Translations under genes and position numbers: made by a program
Assembly (NCBI GenBank): GCA_002428985.1
Contig: DIYL01000055.1
Coordinates: 224,327 to 288,326 of the forward strand
Direction of reading: 5' to 3'
DNA from: Anaerolineales bacterium UBA6055
Lineage (GTDB): Bacteria; Chloroflexota; Anaerolineae; Aggregatilineales; Phototrophicaceae
Length of the DNA: 64,000 nt
Notes under the pieces: model-generated
Told to the model about the DNA's origin: nothing
The model's database searches: none
Seen by the model: only the letters and a program-made list of their open reading frames with translations
Shown here: piece by piece, positions 44,831-54,321 of the stretch
Numbering within the stretch: position 1 is the stretch's first letter
Layout of the letters: each line of letters begins with the position of its first letter

Positions 44831-45394
44831 CGCGAACACCTTCCCATGTAAATCACCCCACTCGTCTCTGAGGATACCGTATCCCAATCCATCATAGTAA
44901 TCACCATCGACAATCCGTGCTTTGCGGAAGGTTGCTTCTCGCTTGAAGCCCAGTTTTTCAGCAAGTTTCATCATGCCGATATTCCCTGACCAAGTGCGCA
45001 AATCAAGCCGGACAAACTCAGGGAATGCTAAAAATAGATACTCACACCATAATCCTAATGCTTCGTAGCCATACCCTTTGCCCCAATTCTGTGGATCATA
45101 AATCACAATCCCAATTGCCGGCCAATTGGTTTCTTGGCTGATCCAATAGCGCGTCACCATACCGACCATATCATCAGTTGTTTTATCGGCAATTAGGAGT
45201 CGTCGGCGTGGGTCATGTTGATGACCCTGTAACCAACTATCGACCAGTGATGGGATTTTGTCTGATGGTGTAGGTGGATAATAGGGACCATCGAGTTTGT
45301 GCCAGTGATGATCGGGTTGTAACCAGTAGATGAGAGGCTCTGTATCTTTTTTCTGTATATCACGTAAAACCAGTTTTTTACCTGTAAATTGCAT
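44819..45394 (-). CDS. GNAT-family N-acetyltransferase (RimJ/RimL type)
   Basis: The 191-residue protein has the acetyl-CoA motif WGKGYGYEALGLWCEYLF and the downstream MKLAEKLGFKREATFRKA typical of the RimJ/RimL-like branch. AAGGA lies 8 bases before the ATG at 45394, which supports this start over 45436. Acceptor unknown. Confidence 0.85.
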   Translation of the reverse strand: MQFTGKKLVLRDIQKKDTEPLIYWLQPDHHWHKLDGPYYPPTPSDKIPSLVDSWLQGHQHDPRRRLLIADKTTDDMVGMVTRYWISQETNWPAIGIVIYDPQNWGKGYGYEALGLWCEYLFLAFPEFVRLDLRTWSGNIGMMKLAEKLGFKREATFRKARIVDGDYYDGLGYGILRDEWGDLHGKVFAQGL

Positions 45395-45524
45395 CTTGAG
45401 TATCCTTATTGACCCTTTATGACAATATTCTATCACATTTCGTTTTCATTCTGTAATTTGAGAGAACATATACGCTACATTTCATCAGGTGGTATGATTG
45501 CCCAAAATTGTGAAAGGAAACAAC

Positions 45525-46133
45525 GTGAAAATTCTGATTGTTGGTGGTAATGGCACAATTGGTAAAGCAGTGAGTAAACATTTAGCAACTAAGCATGAGC
45601 TTGTGATTGCTGGACGGACATCAGGCGATGTTCAGGTGAATATCGCTGAAATTGACTCAATCAAAGCGATGTTTGAAGCAGTCGGCAAAGTGGATGCGAT
45701 TGTGGGTATTGCGGGTGAGGCAAAATGGGGCGCGTTCGATAGCCTGAGTGAAGACGATTTTTATGTCGGGTTGCGCAGTAAGCTGATGGGACAGGTCAAT
45801 CTGGTGCGTATTGGCAAAGACTATTTAAACGACAACGGCTCAATTACCCTATCGACTGGTATTCTGGCAGATTATCCCGTAGCGACAACCACCAGCGCGG
45901 CGATGGTCAATGGTGCGGTTCATAGTTTTGTCAAAGCAGTTGCTCTCGAACTCCGCACGCAATGCCGTGTGAATGTGGTATCGCTTGGTCTGGTGGAAGA
46001 TTCGGTAGAGAAATATAAGGATTACTTCCCCGGACATAACCCGATTCCGATGAATAAGGTTGTTAATGCTTACGTCAAAAGCATCGAAGGGCATGATAAC
46101 GGTTTGATTATTCGTATGTACGATAATCAATGA
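45525..46133 (+). CDS. Short-chain dehydrogenase (short form)
   Basis: The 202-residue protein starts with the cofactor motif VKILIVGGNGTIGKAVSKHL. The start codon is GTG at 45525, 8 bases after GAAAGGA. It has no full YxxxK motif in the usual place (TTSAAMVNGAVHSFVKA stands there), so catalysis is doubtful, though close relatives of this short form show the same pattern. Monocistronic; role unknown. Confidence 0.8.
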   Translation: MKILIVGGNGTIGKAVSKHLATKHELVIAGRTSGDVQVNIAEIDSIKAMFEAVGKVDAIVGIAGEAKWGAFDSLSEDDFYVGLRSKLMGQVNLVRIGKDYLNDNGSITLSTGILADYPVATTTSAAMVNGAVHSFVKAVALELRTQCRVNVVSLGLVEDSVEKYKDYFPGHNPIPMNKVVNAYVKSIEGHDNGLIIRMYDNQ

Positions 46134-46177
46134 TACTGTATCGTTAAGATCTCATTTCGATAAATGGGCATGATATT

Positions 46178-46237
46178 TTGTGTTTATACGCACAATCGTC
46201 TACAATATGATTTGTAATCATGATGCAACCGTTTGCG
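46178..46237 (+). promoter_or_regulatory. Promoter and LacI-type operator of the dehydratase cluster
   Basis: TTGTGT (46178-46183), 17 bases, TACAAT (46201-46206) form a good sigma-70 promoter. TGCAACCGTTTGCG (46224-46237) lies at about +12 to +25, a typical repression position, with the central CG of LacI-family operators. The leader to the first gene is about 120 bases. Confidence 0.55.
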
Positions 46238-46333
46238 TAATACTTATATTTTTTATAACTAAATTTTGGATGACCTCAATGATGATTCCTACCTCAACTC
46301 ACAACCAAATACTATATAAAGGGAGATCTTATT

Positions 46334-47608
46334 ATGAGTGATGCACCGCTCGAATCGAATGTGAATACCCATTCACGTCCCAGCGATTTAAGAATAACCG
46401 ATATGCGTATCGTCAACCTCAAAGGGTTACCTATGGATGCGACGATCATTCGTATCGACACCAACCAAGGCATCAGTGGTTATGGTGAAGTCCGTGATTG
46501 GGCGAGCCCCACCTTTGCCCTCATGCTAAAAAGTCGTCTCATCGGCGAAAACCCTTGTAACATCGACAAAATTTTCCGCAAAATCAAACAGTTTGGTCAC
46601 CACGCGCGTCAGGCAGGTGGAGTTTGTGCCGTTGATATGGCATTGTTCGATTTGGCAGGAAAAGCTTATGGCGTTCCTGCGTATCAATTGGTCGGCGGAA
46701 AATTCCGTGATCAAGTGCTGTGCTACTGTGATACAGACTCTGTATCTGATGGTAAAGTTATGGGTGAACGGCTCAAGAAACGCATGGATGATGGCTTCAA
46801 ATTCCTCAAGATGGATGTCGGTATTGGTTTGCTAGAGGGTGTCGAAGGGGCGCTCAGCGCACCACCCAATATGATTGACACCCGCGACATCATGCACCCA
46901 TTCACAGGCATTCAAATTACACCGACTGGTATTGATTATCTGGTCGAATACGTACGTCAAGTACGAGATGTCATCGGCTACGAAATTCCGTTAGCAGTTG
47001 ATCATTTCGGACACATTAATGTTGAATCATGCATCCGTCTGGGTCAAGCACTCGATCCGTTTACATTGGCATGGTACGAAGACATGATTCCGTGGCAATT
47101 AACCGATCAATGGAAACGCCTACAAGAATCCGTCAATACACCCGTGTGTACGGGGGAAGATATTTACCTCAAAGAAGGTTTCATGCCATTATTCGAGGCA
47201 CGCGCTGTCGGTGTAATTCATCCTGACCTTGCAACATCTGGCGGTATTATGGAAACCAAGAAAATCGGTGATCTCGCTCAAGACTATGGTATTGCGATGG
47301 CGATGCACTTTGCCGGTTCGCCTGTTTCATTCCTTGCCAACATCCACTGCGCAGCTGCCACCGAAAACTTCTATGTATTAGAAAATCACTCCGTTGATTT
47401 GCCATGGTGGGATGACCTGATTGACGGCATCGACAAGCCACTGATTGTTGATGGGTTTGCACCTGTACCGGATGCACCCGGTCTTGGTTTTGGCGACTTA
47501 AACGAAGAAGCCATCCGCGAACGTATAGATGAATCACGTAAAGGCGGATACTTCGACCCAACTGACGAGTGGGACGACGAACGTTCTCACGACAGATTGT
47601 GGAGCTAG
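46334..47608 (+). CDS. Mandelate racemase/muconate lactonizing family dehydratase
   Basis: The 424-residue enolase-superfamily protein has the barrel lysine in FKFLKMDVG, metal ligands in LAVDHFGH, AWYEDMIP and CTGEDIYLKEG, and a late His in MHFAGSPVSF. These fit acid-sugar dehydratases of the galactonate type rather than racemases. It would remove water from a sugar acid to a 2-keto-3-deoxy acid. AGGGAG precedes the ATG. It ends 4 bp before the glucarate dehydratase-like gene. Substrate not certain. Confidence 0.82.
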   Translation: MSDAPLESNVNTHSRPSDLRITDMRIVNLKGLPMDATIIRIDTNQGISGYGEVRDWASPTFALMLKSRLIGENPCNIDKIFRKIKQFGHHARQAGGVCAVDMALFDLAGKAYGVPAYQLVGGKFRDQVLCYCDTDSVSDGKVMGERLKKRMDDGFKFLKMDVGIGLLEGVEGALSAPPNMIDTRDIMHPFTGIQITPTGIDYLVEYVRQVRDVIGYEIPLAVDHFGHINVESCIRLGQALDPFTLAWYEDMIPWQLTDQWKRLQESVNTPVCTGEDIYLKEGFMPLFEARAVGVIHPDLATSGGIMETKKIGDLAQDYGIAMAMHFAGSPVSFLANIHCAAATENFYVLENHSVDLPWWDDLIDGIDKPLIVDGFAPVPDAPGLGFGDLNEEAIRERIDESRKGGYFDPTDEWDDERSHDRLWS

Positions 47609-47612
47609 CCTC

Positions 47613-48890
47613 ATGAAAATCCAAGAGATGCATATCACTCCGATCGCAATTGCTGATCCGCCATTGCTCAATGCTGCAGGACTCCATGCGCCTTATGCAC
47701 TGCGGGTCGTGGTCGAGTTAGTCTCTGATGACGGGATTTCCGGTTGGGGTGAAGTCCCCGGTAGTGAAAAAACACGCAACGCATTGGAACAATCAAAACA
47801 ACACATCATCGGTAAAGACCCATTCCAGTTGAATGCAATTTTTGCGGACATCTCGACAACTGCACAAAGCGATGACCGTGGTGCAACACCGTGGGATCAA
47901 CGAACATGGGTGCATGTACGTAGCGCGGTTGAAGTGGCCTGTTATGATTTGATGGGCAAAGCAGTTGGCCGTCCAGTTGTGGATTTGCTTGGTGGAAAAG
48001 CCCGTGAGCGTGTGCCGTTTGCAGCGTATCTATTCTACAAACATGCGGGCGCAGGCGGTGAATTTGAGTTTGGCTTAGATCCCGATGCAACAGGGTGGGC
48101 GGTAGAACGTCAAAAACCAGCACTGGATGTCGAGGGAATTGTCGCGCAAGCACAAGCAATGGTAAAGTATTACGGCTTTAAGTCGATCAAACTTAAAGGT
48201 GGTGTGTTCGACCCTGAAGTTGAAGTCAACTCGATGATTGCGATGCAAGAAGCATTTGGCGCAGATGTTCCACTTCGCCTTGACCCCAACGCGGTTTGGT
48301 CTGTGGAAACATCAATCAAATGGGGTAAGAAATTAGAAGGTGTCCTCGAATATTATGAAGACCCAGCACGCGGACAAGAAGCGATGGGGCAGGTCGGCAA
48401 AGCAGTTGATATTCCAATGGCGACCAATATGTGTACAACCTCCTTTGCGGATTTGCCGGGGAGTGTCAAACATCAATCCGAAGACATCATTTTATCCGAC
48501 CATCACTATTGGGGTGGATTCCGTGCATCATTAGAGTTAGCACGCTTCTGTGATGCATTTGGACGTGGGTTATCGATGCATTCCAATAGCCATGTTGGGA
48601 TTTCATTATCTGCCATGACTCACCTCGCAGCGGCTGTTCCGAATTTGACCTACGATCTGGATACACATTATCCGTGGCAAGATGGGACTGACCTCGTGAC
48701 AGAACCGCTAAAATTCGAAGATGGAGCAATCGAAGTGCCAACAGGTGCGGGACTCGGTGTTGATGTTGATCGCGATATCCTCGCCAAGCTCAATCAAAAA
48801 TACATCGACTGTGGTCTGACAGCACGAAACGATGAAATCGAAATGCAAAAAGTTGAACCCGGCTGGACATTTAAAGCAACCCGCTGGTAA
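47613..48890 (+). CDS. Glucarate dehydratase-like enolase-superfamily enzyme
   Basis: The 425-residue protein has the glucarate dehydratase pattern: IADPPLLNAAGLHAPYALR near the start, GFKSIKLKGGVFDPEVEV (catalytic lysine), LRLDPNAVW, MATNMCTTSFADLP, and the His of SMHSNSHVGISL. The enzyme dehydrates D-glucarate (or idarate) to 5-keto-4-deoxyglucarate. The next gene encodes a DapA-like enzyme that could take that product. The ATG at 47613 lies 4 bases after the preceding stop. Confidence 0.85.
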   Translation: MKIQEMHITPIAIADPPLLNAAGLHAPYALRVVVELVSDDGISGWGEVPGSEKTRNALEQSKQHIIGKDPFQLNAIFADISTTAQSDDRGATPWDQRTWVHVRSAVEVACYDLMGKAVGRPVVDLLGGKARERVPFAAYLFYKHAGAGGEFEFGLDPDATGWAVERQKPALDVEGIVAQAQAMVKYYGFKSIKLKGGVFDPEVEVNSMIAMQEAFGADVPLRLDPNAVWSVETSIKWGKKLEGVLEYYEDPARGQEAMGQVGKAVDIPMATNMCTTSFADLPGSVKHQSEDIILSDHHYWGGFRASLELARFCDAFGRGLSMHSNSHVGISLSAMTHLAAAVPNLTYDLDTHYPWQDGTDLVTEPLKFEDGAIEVPTGAGLGVDVDRDILAKLNQKYIDCGLTARNDEIEMQKVEPGWTFKATRW

Positions 48891-48906
48891 ACAGTTAAAA
48901 CGAGTA

Positions 48907-48928
48907 GGGGCAGGGAATGCCTTGTCTC
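48907..48928 (+). terminator. Hairpin after the glucarate dehydratase gene
   Basis: GGGGCAGGG pairs with CCTTGTCTC around AATG when G-U pairs are allowed, followed by a T-rich stretch. Because G-U pairs form only in RNA from the plus strand, it should act on this operon. It probably reduces read-through into the DapA-like gene 32 bases later. Confidence 0.5.
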
Positions 48929-48959
48929 TGCTGTTATTTTTATATATGAAAGGACAATA

Positions 48960-49898
48960 ATGACATTAGACCATGCAACACTTTTAGATGGACTTGATTC
49001 GGTCATCAGTATCCCGTTAATTCCTTATGCTGATGGCAAAATTGACTATGATGGTCATGCGAAGAATATCGACTATCTGATGAACAACAATACATTGAGC
49101 GATAATCGCCCCCGTGTGATTTCGATTGCAGGCACAAGCCTTATCCATCACGTCAACTACGATGACCAAGTGAAGATTGTGGACATTGCCGGACAGGGTA
49201 TGGGCAATGATGGCATCTTGATTGCAGCCTTGATGCCAAACCCAATCGGTGAAGCCAGTAACCTCATAGAAAAAATGTCGAAGCTGAACCGTCCCCCCGA
49301 CGCCTATCTCATCATGCCATTGGGTGGTACATATAGCCCTGCAGGACTTTACAGCACATTAAATCAATTTGGCAATCACCACGCCAGCGAACACAATGCG
49401 CGATTTTTGTATTACTATCGCCGTCCGCGTGACCGCGATATGATCCTCAAGCTGATACAAGATACCGACTCGATTGTCGGCGTAAAGATCGGCACAGGAG
49501 AGCATGATGTCAAACCGTTTATTGATGCGTTAGATGATAGCAAAATTGTCATCTGGGGTATTGGTGACCGATCAACCAATGCCGCTGAACAAGGTGCAAA
49601 AGGTCATACGTCTGGCATCAATATTTTTGTCGCCAAAGCATCCGACCAAATCAATAATTATCAACGGTCGGGCGACTATGACAAAGCACGACAGGTCGAA
49701 GCGGACATCGCACCACTGGAAGAATTGCGGTTTATGGACGAACGTAAATACAACTATTCTGCTGTTATGGAAGCAATTATTGCATCCGGTGTTGATGATG
49801 TGATTGCTGGCTCTGGCGGGCCATTCAACCCACGTGTCCCTGATGATGTTAAAGCAGAGATACAAAAAATCGTCGCAAACATCCAGAAATATCATTAA
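48960..49898 (+). CDS. DapA-superfamily lyase, probable keto-deoxy sugar acid lyase
   Basis: The 312-residue TIM-barrel protein has the Schiff-base lysine in VGVKIGTGEHD and Tyr in FLYYYRRPRD. In sugar-acid clusters members act as 5-keto-4-deoxyglucarate dehydratases or 2-keto-3-deoxy acid aldolases. The adjacent glucarate dehydratase gene fits the first choice. AAAGGA is 6 bases before the ATG. Confidence 0.82.
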   Translation: MTLDHATLLDGLDSVISIPLIPYADGKIDYDGHAKNIDYLMNNNTLSDNRPRVISIAGTSLIHHVNYDDQVKIVDIAGQGMGNDGILIAALMPNPIGEASNLIEKMSKLNRPPDAYLIMPLGGTYSPAGLYSTLNQFGNHHASEHNARFLYYYRRPRDRDMILKLIQDTDSIVGVKIGTGEHDVKPFIDALDDSKIVIWGIGDRSTNAAEQGAKGHTSGINIFVAKASDQINNYQRSGDYDKARQVEADIAPLEELRFMDERKYNYSAVMEAIIASGVDDVIAGSGGPFNPRVPDDVKAEIQKIVANIQKYH

Positions 49899-49916
49899 AT
49901 ATTATTGTTAAGATTT

Positions 49917-49944
49917 GTAGGGAAGAGGCATGCCTCTTCCCTAC
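49917..49944. repeat. Perfect 28-bp palindrome GTAGGGAAGAGGCA|TGCCTCTTCCCTAC
   Basis: All 28 bases are self-complementary without a spacer. It lies 19 bases after the DapA-like gene and is followed by a T-rich stretch, so it can terminate transcription. It belongs to the GTAGGG/CCCTAC family of palindromes in this window. Confidence 0.75.
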
Positions 49945-49969
49945 TGCTAATTTTTCGAGGAAACAAATT

Positions 49970-51133
49970 ATGAAAATTACAGATGTACAAGCCTGTGTCA
50001 TTGGGCGGCAAGAACCAGATAGTGGCGGTAGTGTGTGGACATTCGTGCGGATTTACACCGACGAGGGTATTGTCGGGACAGGCGAATGTAACTCTGGTGG
50101 ACCGGGATATTCTGGGTTTGCAACCAAAGAAGCCATCCTCGCTATGAAAGAGTTGATGATTGGTGAAGACCCATTTGACATTAATAAAATTTACGAGAAA
50201 TTACGTCGCAAAGGACGTTATGGTGGATCAAGTGAAGCTCCGCTCATCTTTGCATTGACTGGCATCGACAACGCTCTCTATGACATCTGCGGTAAGGCGC
50301 TAGGCGTACCGGTATATAAACTACTCGGTGGAAAATTCCGCGATAAAATCCGTTTATATGCAGATTGTCACTTTGGTGACTCTGATGATCCAGCATCGTT
50401 TGGTGAAAAAGCAGTTGCCGTTGTTGAAGAAGGATTTGGTGCGGTCAAATTTGATGTCGACCACACAGGTGTTGGCAGGTTGGATGCATTTAACTGGACA
50501 GTTGGTGCGAAGGAAATGTCACACATCATCAAGATTGTCGAAGGCGTACGCGAAGCAATTGGTTGGGAAATTGACTTAGCGATTGATTGTCACGGACAAT
50601 TCGACTTACCCTCAGCCATCACACTCGCGAAAGCTGTTGAGCCACTCCGGTTGATGTGGTTGGAAGAACCTGTTCCAGCAGAAAACGTCGATGCGCTAGC
50701 ACAAGTCAAAGCATCCACCAGCACTGTTATTTGTACGGGTGAAAATCAATACACAAAATTTGAGTTTGTCGAGTTGTTCGAGAAAAAAGCATGTGATGTT
50801 ATTATGCCAGATCTCGCAAAAGCAGGTGGCATTGCAGAAGGCAAGCGTATCGCGGAACTCGCGGATGCTTACTATATCCCATTTGCACCACATAATGTCT
50901 CGTCACCACTTGGTATGATGGCAGCATGCCATGTTTGTGCCAGTGTTCCAAACTTCTTATTCCTAGAATTTCATGCGCGTGATATTCCATGGTGGAATGA
51001 TTTATGTGATGGTGACAAACCATTTGTCGAAAGTGGTCATATGGTTGTCTCGGAACGCCCCGGTATTGGTGTTGAGTTGAATGATGAAGTTGCAAAAACA
51101 CTCCTCTGGAACGGTGATGCATATTTCGATTAG
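49970..51133 (+). CDS. Mandelate racemase/muconate lactonizing family enzyme
   Basis: The 387-residue enolase-superfamily protein has KFDVD at the barrel strand 2 lysine, metal ligands in LAIDCHGQFD, LEEPVP and CTGENQYTKFEF, and a His in FAPHNVSSPLG. It resembles galactonate/gluconate-type dehydratases. GAGGAAAC precedes the ATG. Third dehydratase of the cluster, with a sugar isomerase-like gene next to it; exact sugar unknown. Confidence 0.82.
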   Translation: MKITDVQACVIGRQEPDSGGSVWTFVRIYTDEGIVGTGECNSGGPGYSGFATKEAILAMKELMIGEDPFDINKIYEKLRRKGRYGGSSEAPLIFALTGIDNALYDICGKALGVPVYKLLGGKFRDKIRLYADCHFGDSDDPASFGEKAVAVVEEGFGAVKFDVDHTGVGRLDAFNWTVGAKEMSHIIKIVEGVREAIGWEIDLAIDCHGQFDLPSAITLAKAVEPLRLMWLEEPVPAENVDALAQVKASTSTVICTGENQYTKFEFVELFEKKACDVIMPDLAKAGGIAEGKRIAELADAYYIPFAPHNVSSPLGMMAACHVCASVPNFLFLEFHARDIPWWNDLCDGDKPFVESGHMVVSERPGIGVELNDEVAKTLLWNGDAYFD

Positions 51134-51178
51134 GCGCTATAATAGATTCAAAAATCTTATGAAAGGATGACCATCATT

Positions 51179-52099
51179 ATGATGAAAATAGGATTTGTGA
51201 CCGCGATTATGGCGGATGCATCATTAGAAGAGGTTTTAAAGTTTGCATCCGAACATGATTTCCAGTGTGTTGAAGTTATGTGTTGGCCCGTCGGTAAAGC
51301 TGAACGTCGTTACGCTGGTGTGACCCACATCGATGTGACTGACTTCTCCCAAAGTGATGCTGACGAAGTAAACGCATTATGCGAAAAATATGGTGTAGAG
51401 ATTTCTGGTCTGGGTTATTATCCAAACCCACTCGTCGCTGATGCCGACGAACGCGAAAAATACACAACCCATATCAAAGATGTAATCGCTGCATCGAGCT
51501 TATTGGGTGTCAATATCATGAACACATTTGTCGGGCGTGATCCGGCCAAGTCGATTGAAGATAGCTGGGATGACTACGAACAAGTATGGAAACCAATCAT
51601 CTCATTTGCTGAAGAACAAGGCGTAAAAGTTGGCATCGAAAATTGCCCTATGCTATTCTCACTAGATGAATGGCCCGGTGGGAAAAATCTCGCGATTTCA
51701 CCATCGGTCTGGCGACGGATGTTCGAGATGATTCCAAGTGATAACTTCGGACTCAACTTCGACCCGTCACACCTCATCTGGCAACATATTGACTACGTCC
51801 GTTGTATCCGTGAGTTCCATCACAAGTTCGTGCATGTTCATGCTAAAGATGAAAAAATCGATACTGAAGCAATCTATGAACACGGCATCATGGGATTGGG
51901 CTGGCACAAGCCCAAATTACCGGGGCTCGGCAGTGTCGATTGGAGCGCATTTTTCTCAACATTAACGGATGTTGGCTATCGCGGCCCTGTATGTATCGAA
52001 GTCGAAGACCGCGCTTATGAAAGCAACGATGACGATGTCAAACGGTCGATTATTCAATCAAAACACTATCTCGACCAATTTATGGCATGGGATGTCTAG
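51179..52099 (+). CDS. Sugar phosphate isomerase/epimerase (xylose isomerase-like barrel)
   Basis: The 306-residue AP-endonuclease-2-like barrel has the metal-site residues in VGIENCPM, FDPSHLIWQ, FVHVHAKDE and CIEVEDRAY. The ATG at 51179 is chosen because AAAGGA precedes it by 11 bases and overlaps the earlier ATG at 51167. Enzymes of this family convert keto-sugars or inosose intermediates. Last gene of the cluster, followed by a hairpin terminator. Confidence 0.85.
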   Translation: MMKIGFVTAIMADASLEEVLKFASEHDFQCVEVMCWPVGKAERRYAGVTHIDVTDFSQSDADEVNALCEKYGVEISGLGYYPNPLVADADEREKYTTHIKDVIAASSLLGVNIMNTFVGRDPAKSIEDSWDDYEQVWKPIISFAEEQGVKVGIENCPMLFSLDEWPGGKNLAISPSVWRRMFEMIPSDNFGLNFDPSHLIWQHIDYVRCIREFHHKFVHVHAKDEKIDTEAIYEHGIMGLGWHKPKLPGLGSVDWSAFFSTLTDVGYRGPVCIEVEDRAYESNDDDVKRSIIQSKHYLDQFMAWDV

Positions 52100-52116
52100 C
52101 CAATCTCATTAACAAT

Positions 52117-52146
52117 ATGAAGAGGAGAAGGATTTCACCTCTTCAT
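52117..52146 (+). terminator. Terminator of the sugar-acid cluster
   Basis: ATGAAGAGG (52117-52125) pairs with CCTCTTCAT (52138-52146), followed by GCTTTTATTTTT. It is 17 bases after the last stop. Confidence 0.7.
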
Positions 52147-52788
52147 GCTTTTATTTTTACTCTGGTATTATGTTCGTATTACTTGATGAAACTCGTAAGT
52201 ACCCGAGCCACAGCGTTAAATCTACCTACAGATGATGTGATTGGAACACCCATTTTGAACTTAGCTTTAGCTGGTTTTCTCATACGGCGGATCTTGAGTC
52301 TACTTATAAATGGTATGCTCGGAAGTCCAAATCTAAACTCGACATCATGGAATGCAGCTATACATATTGCACTCATCATAAATCCAAAATAGTACATGAA
52401 CAGCATATTGACCACAATTGGGGCAAGATCTGCATCAATTGGAAAAATGAAAACACGTAAGGTACACACTAGCACAAGAAACAGATAGAAGAACTGTGCG
52501 CGCAATTTACTACCATGAAATCCACCCTGCCGAGTCTTACTGGTCACAACATATTTTGGTTTTTTGTGGCGCGAACGGGCAGCAATCCTGAATGCTTTAG
52601 TAAATGTAGGTGAATGACCAATCCAATATTGCAATATACGAATCACGTCAAGAACACGCCCCTCACATCTGACCAAGTAATACAGGAAAATGACTAAGAT
52701 CCATGGAAATAGGGCAGCACCTTCTAATAGTATGAACTGTCCAGTAAGGATCGAGATCACTGGCACAATCAGCAATGTTGGGATAATA

Positions 52789-53720
52789 TAGCAGATTCAA
52801 ATATCGAACAAGCAAGAGTATAGGTGTATACTGGTCGTATGCCAAATGGATATAGTAATGACCTAAGACAACGCGTTCTCACCTATTACGACGACAATCA
52901 CACTCAGAAAGAAACCTGTGCGGTGTTTGGTATTAGTCGTTCCGCCTTGACCGATTGATTGAAGCTCCGCCGTGAAACAGGATCAGCCGATTTACGTCCC
53001 CGCCCCAAAATTCGTAAGAGCAAGAAAATTGATGGGGAGAAATTGAAAGCCTATATCGACCAGCATCCTGACGCATATTTTCACGAAATTGCCGCCGTTT
53101 TTGATGTTGTTCCCTCAGCAATTTATTATGCCTGTCGTCGTCATGGAATCACCCGCAAAAAAACAGATGATTTATCGAGAAGCTGATGCTAAGAAACGTC
53201 AAGCATTTAGAACTCAACTTGCACAATATGAGCCGAATCAAATTATCTGGATTGACGAGTGTGGTCTGAATCAAGACTTAGTGCGACCCTATGGACGTAG
53301 TCCGCGGGGTCACCGTATTGTGGATACAATCTCTGGCAAGCGGATCACACCTCGAATTAGCTTGATTGCTGCTTATTGTGATGGCTGTTTATCTGCTCCT
53401 TGTCGTGTCGATGGCTACACCAATACTGACGTTTTTAACAAGTGGCTCGAAACTTATCTCTTGCCTCACTTGATTGAGGGACAGGTTCTCATTCTGGATA
53501 ACGCCACTTTTCATAAGTCAGATAAAACTCAACAACTGGTTCATTCTGCCAAATGCCATCTGCTTTTCTTACCCCCATACCCCCTAATTTGAAAAAGATT
53601 GAGCATCAATGGGCTGTTTTGAAGCAAGGCATTCGTGCCAATCAAACTCCTGATATGACGTTGATTCAAAAATTTGACCAACAACTTATCGCAATGTCCG
53701 AACCTTAACTGAATCTGCTA
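52789..53720 (+). mobile_element. IS630-family insertion sequence, inactive
   Basis: The 932-bp element has terminal repeats TAGCAGATTC and GAATCTGCTA and sits between TA dinucleotides (52787-52788 and 53721-53722), the TA target duplication of the IS630/Tc1 group. It carries one transposase gene with three lesions. It interrupts the GT2 remnant on the other strand. Confidence 0.88.
52839..53708 (+). pseudogene. IS630-type transposase, three lesions
   Basis: The reading frame begins MPNGYSNDLRQRVLTYYDD and has a helix-turn-helix (KETCAVFGISRSALTD). Lesions: a TGA at 52956-52958 where relatives would have Trp; a frame change at the A7 run near 53159-53165; and a frame change in the C-run near 53578-53584. 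The DDE catalytic residues are present across the frames: IWIDECGLN, LILDNATFHKS and KIEHQWAVLK. The A7 run could be a slippage site in a live element, but the stop and the third lesion make the copy dead. Confidence 0.82.
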
Positions 53721-54321
53721 TAAATGTTACTGCAAAGTGAAATAGGCTCAACTCAAAGTACTGTAACCGTTGAGGAATTGTCAGCTTACCCTTCTTAAAT
53801 AACGGGTTATCAAATAAAAACAAACGCCAATTATCAGCAGCCCATGTTCCACGTTGCTTGAGTAAACACGGTATATCATCAGGTGCGAGCCCAATAGACA
53901 TCACCTCGTTGTAATATTCAGAATCATACCCAGCTGAATGGAGATAATATGATGTCGTCAAATCTTCCACGAGACTCGACATTTGTACACATAGGATGGC
54001 TTGCATCAGCTTGGTTTGACGGAAAATAAAGGTAAGACCCATAAATAGTACAAAGATTTTAGATAAAAAACTACCAGTTAATTTATCCATCATTTTCACA
54101 ATCGCAATCGTTTTGATTTATGTGCTCAAACGCTCAAAATATATAATATGCTATAACTTGTTGCAAGAAGCCAATCATAAGCACCATTGTATTGGTATTT
54201 TCGCAATAGAATAGGTCAGGCGTAGGTCATTAACAGGTTGTCCGTCGTCTGCGTTTTATGAGACTCCGTTATAGTCAAAGTAATTGGTTTTACTTAGTGC
54301 CTATTTCGGGAGTCTATACTT

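Larger units (their letters stand above)
52179..54099 (-). pseudogene. Truncated GT2 (cellulose synthase-like) glycosyltransferase split by an IS element
   Basis: Removing 52787-53720 joins two minus-strand frames in phase into one 328-residue frame (987 bp). The joined protein has the processive GT2 hallmarks: FRQTKL, SSLVEDLTTSYYLHSAGY (the acidic 'ED' site), a degenerate Q-x-x-R-W motif (LLKQRGTW) and then four to five membrane segments. The N-terminal UDP-sugar binding half is missing upstream of 54099, where an in-frame stop lies 21 bases before. So the gene was already truncated, or was truncated separately, before or after the insertion. Non-functional. Confidence 0.8.

Noticed and set aside
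53159..53165. A7 run in the transposase as a programmed frameshift site
   Set aside because: IS630 elements do use slippage, but the shift needed here is +1 (or -2), and an independent stop at 52956 and a third lesion at ~53580 show the copy is simply broken.
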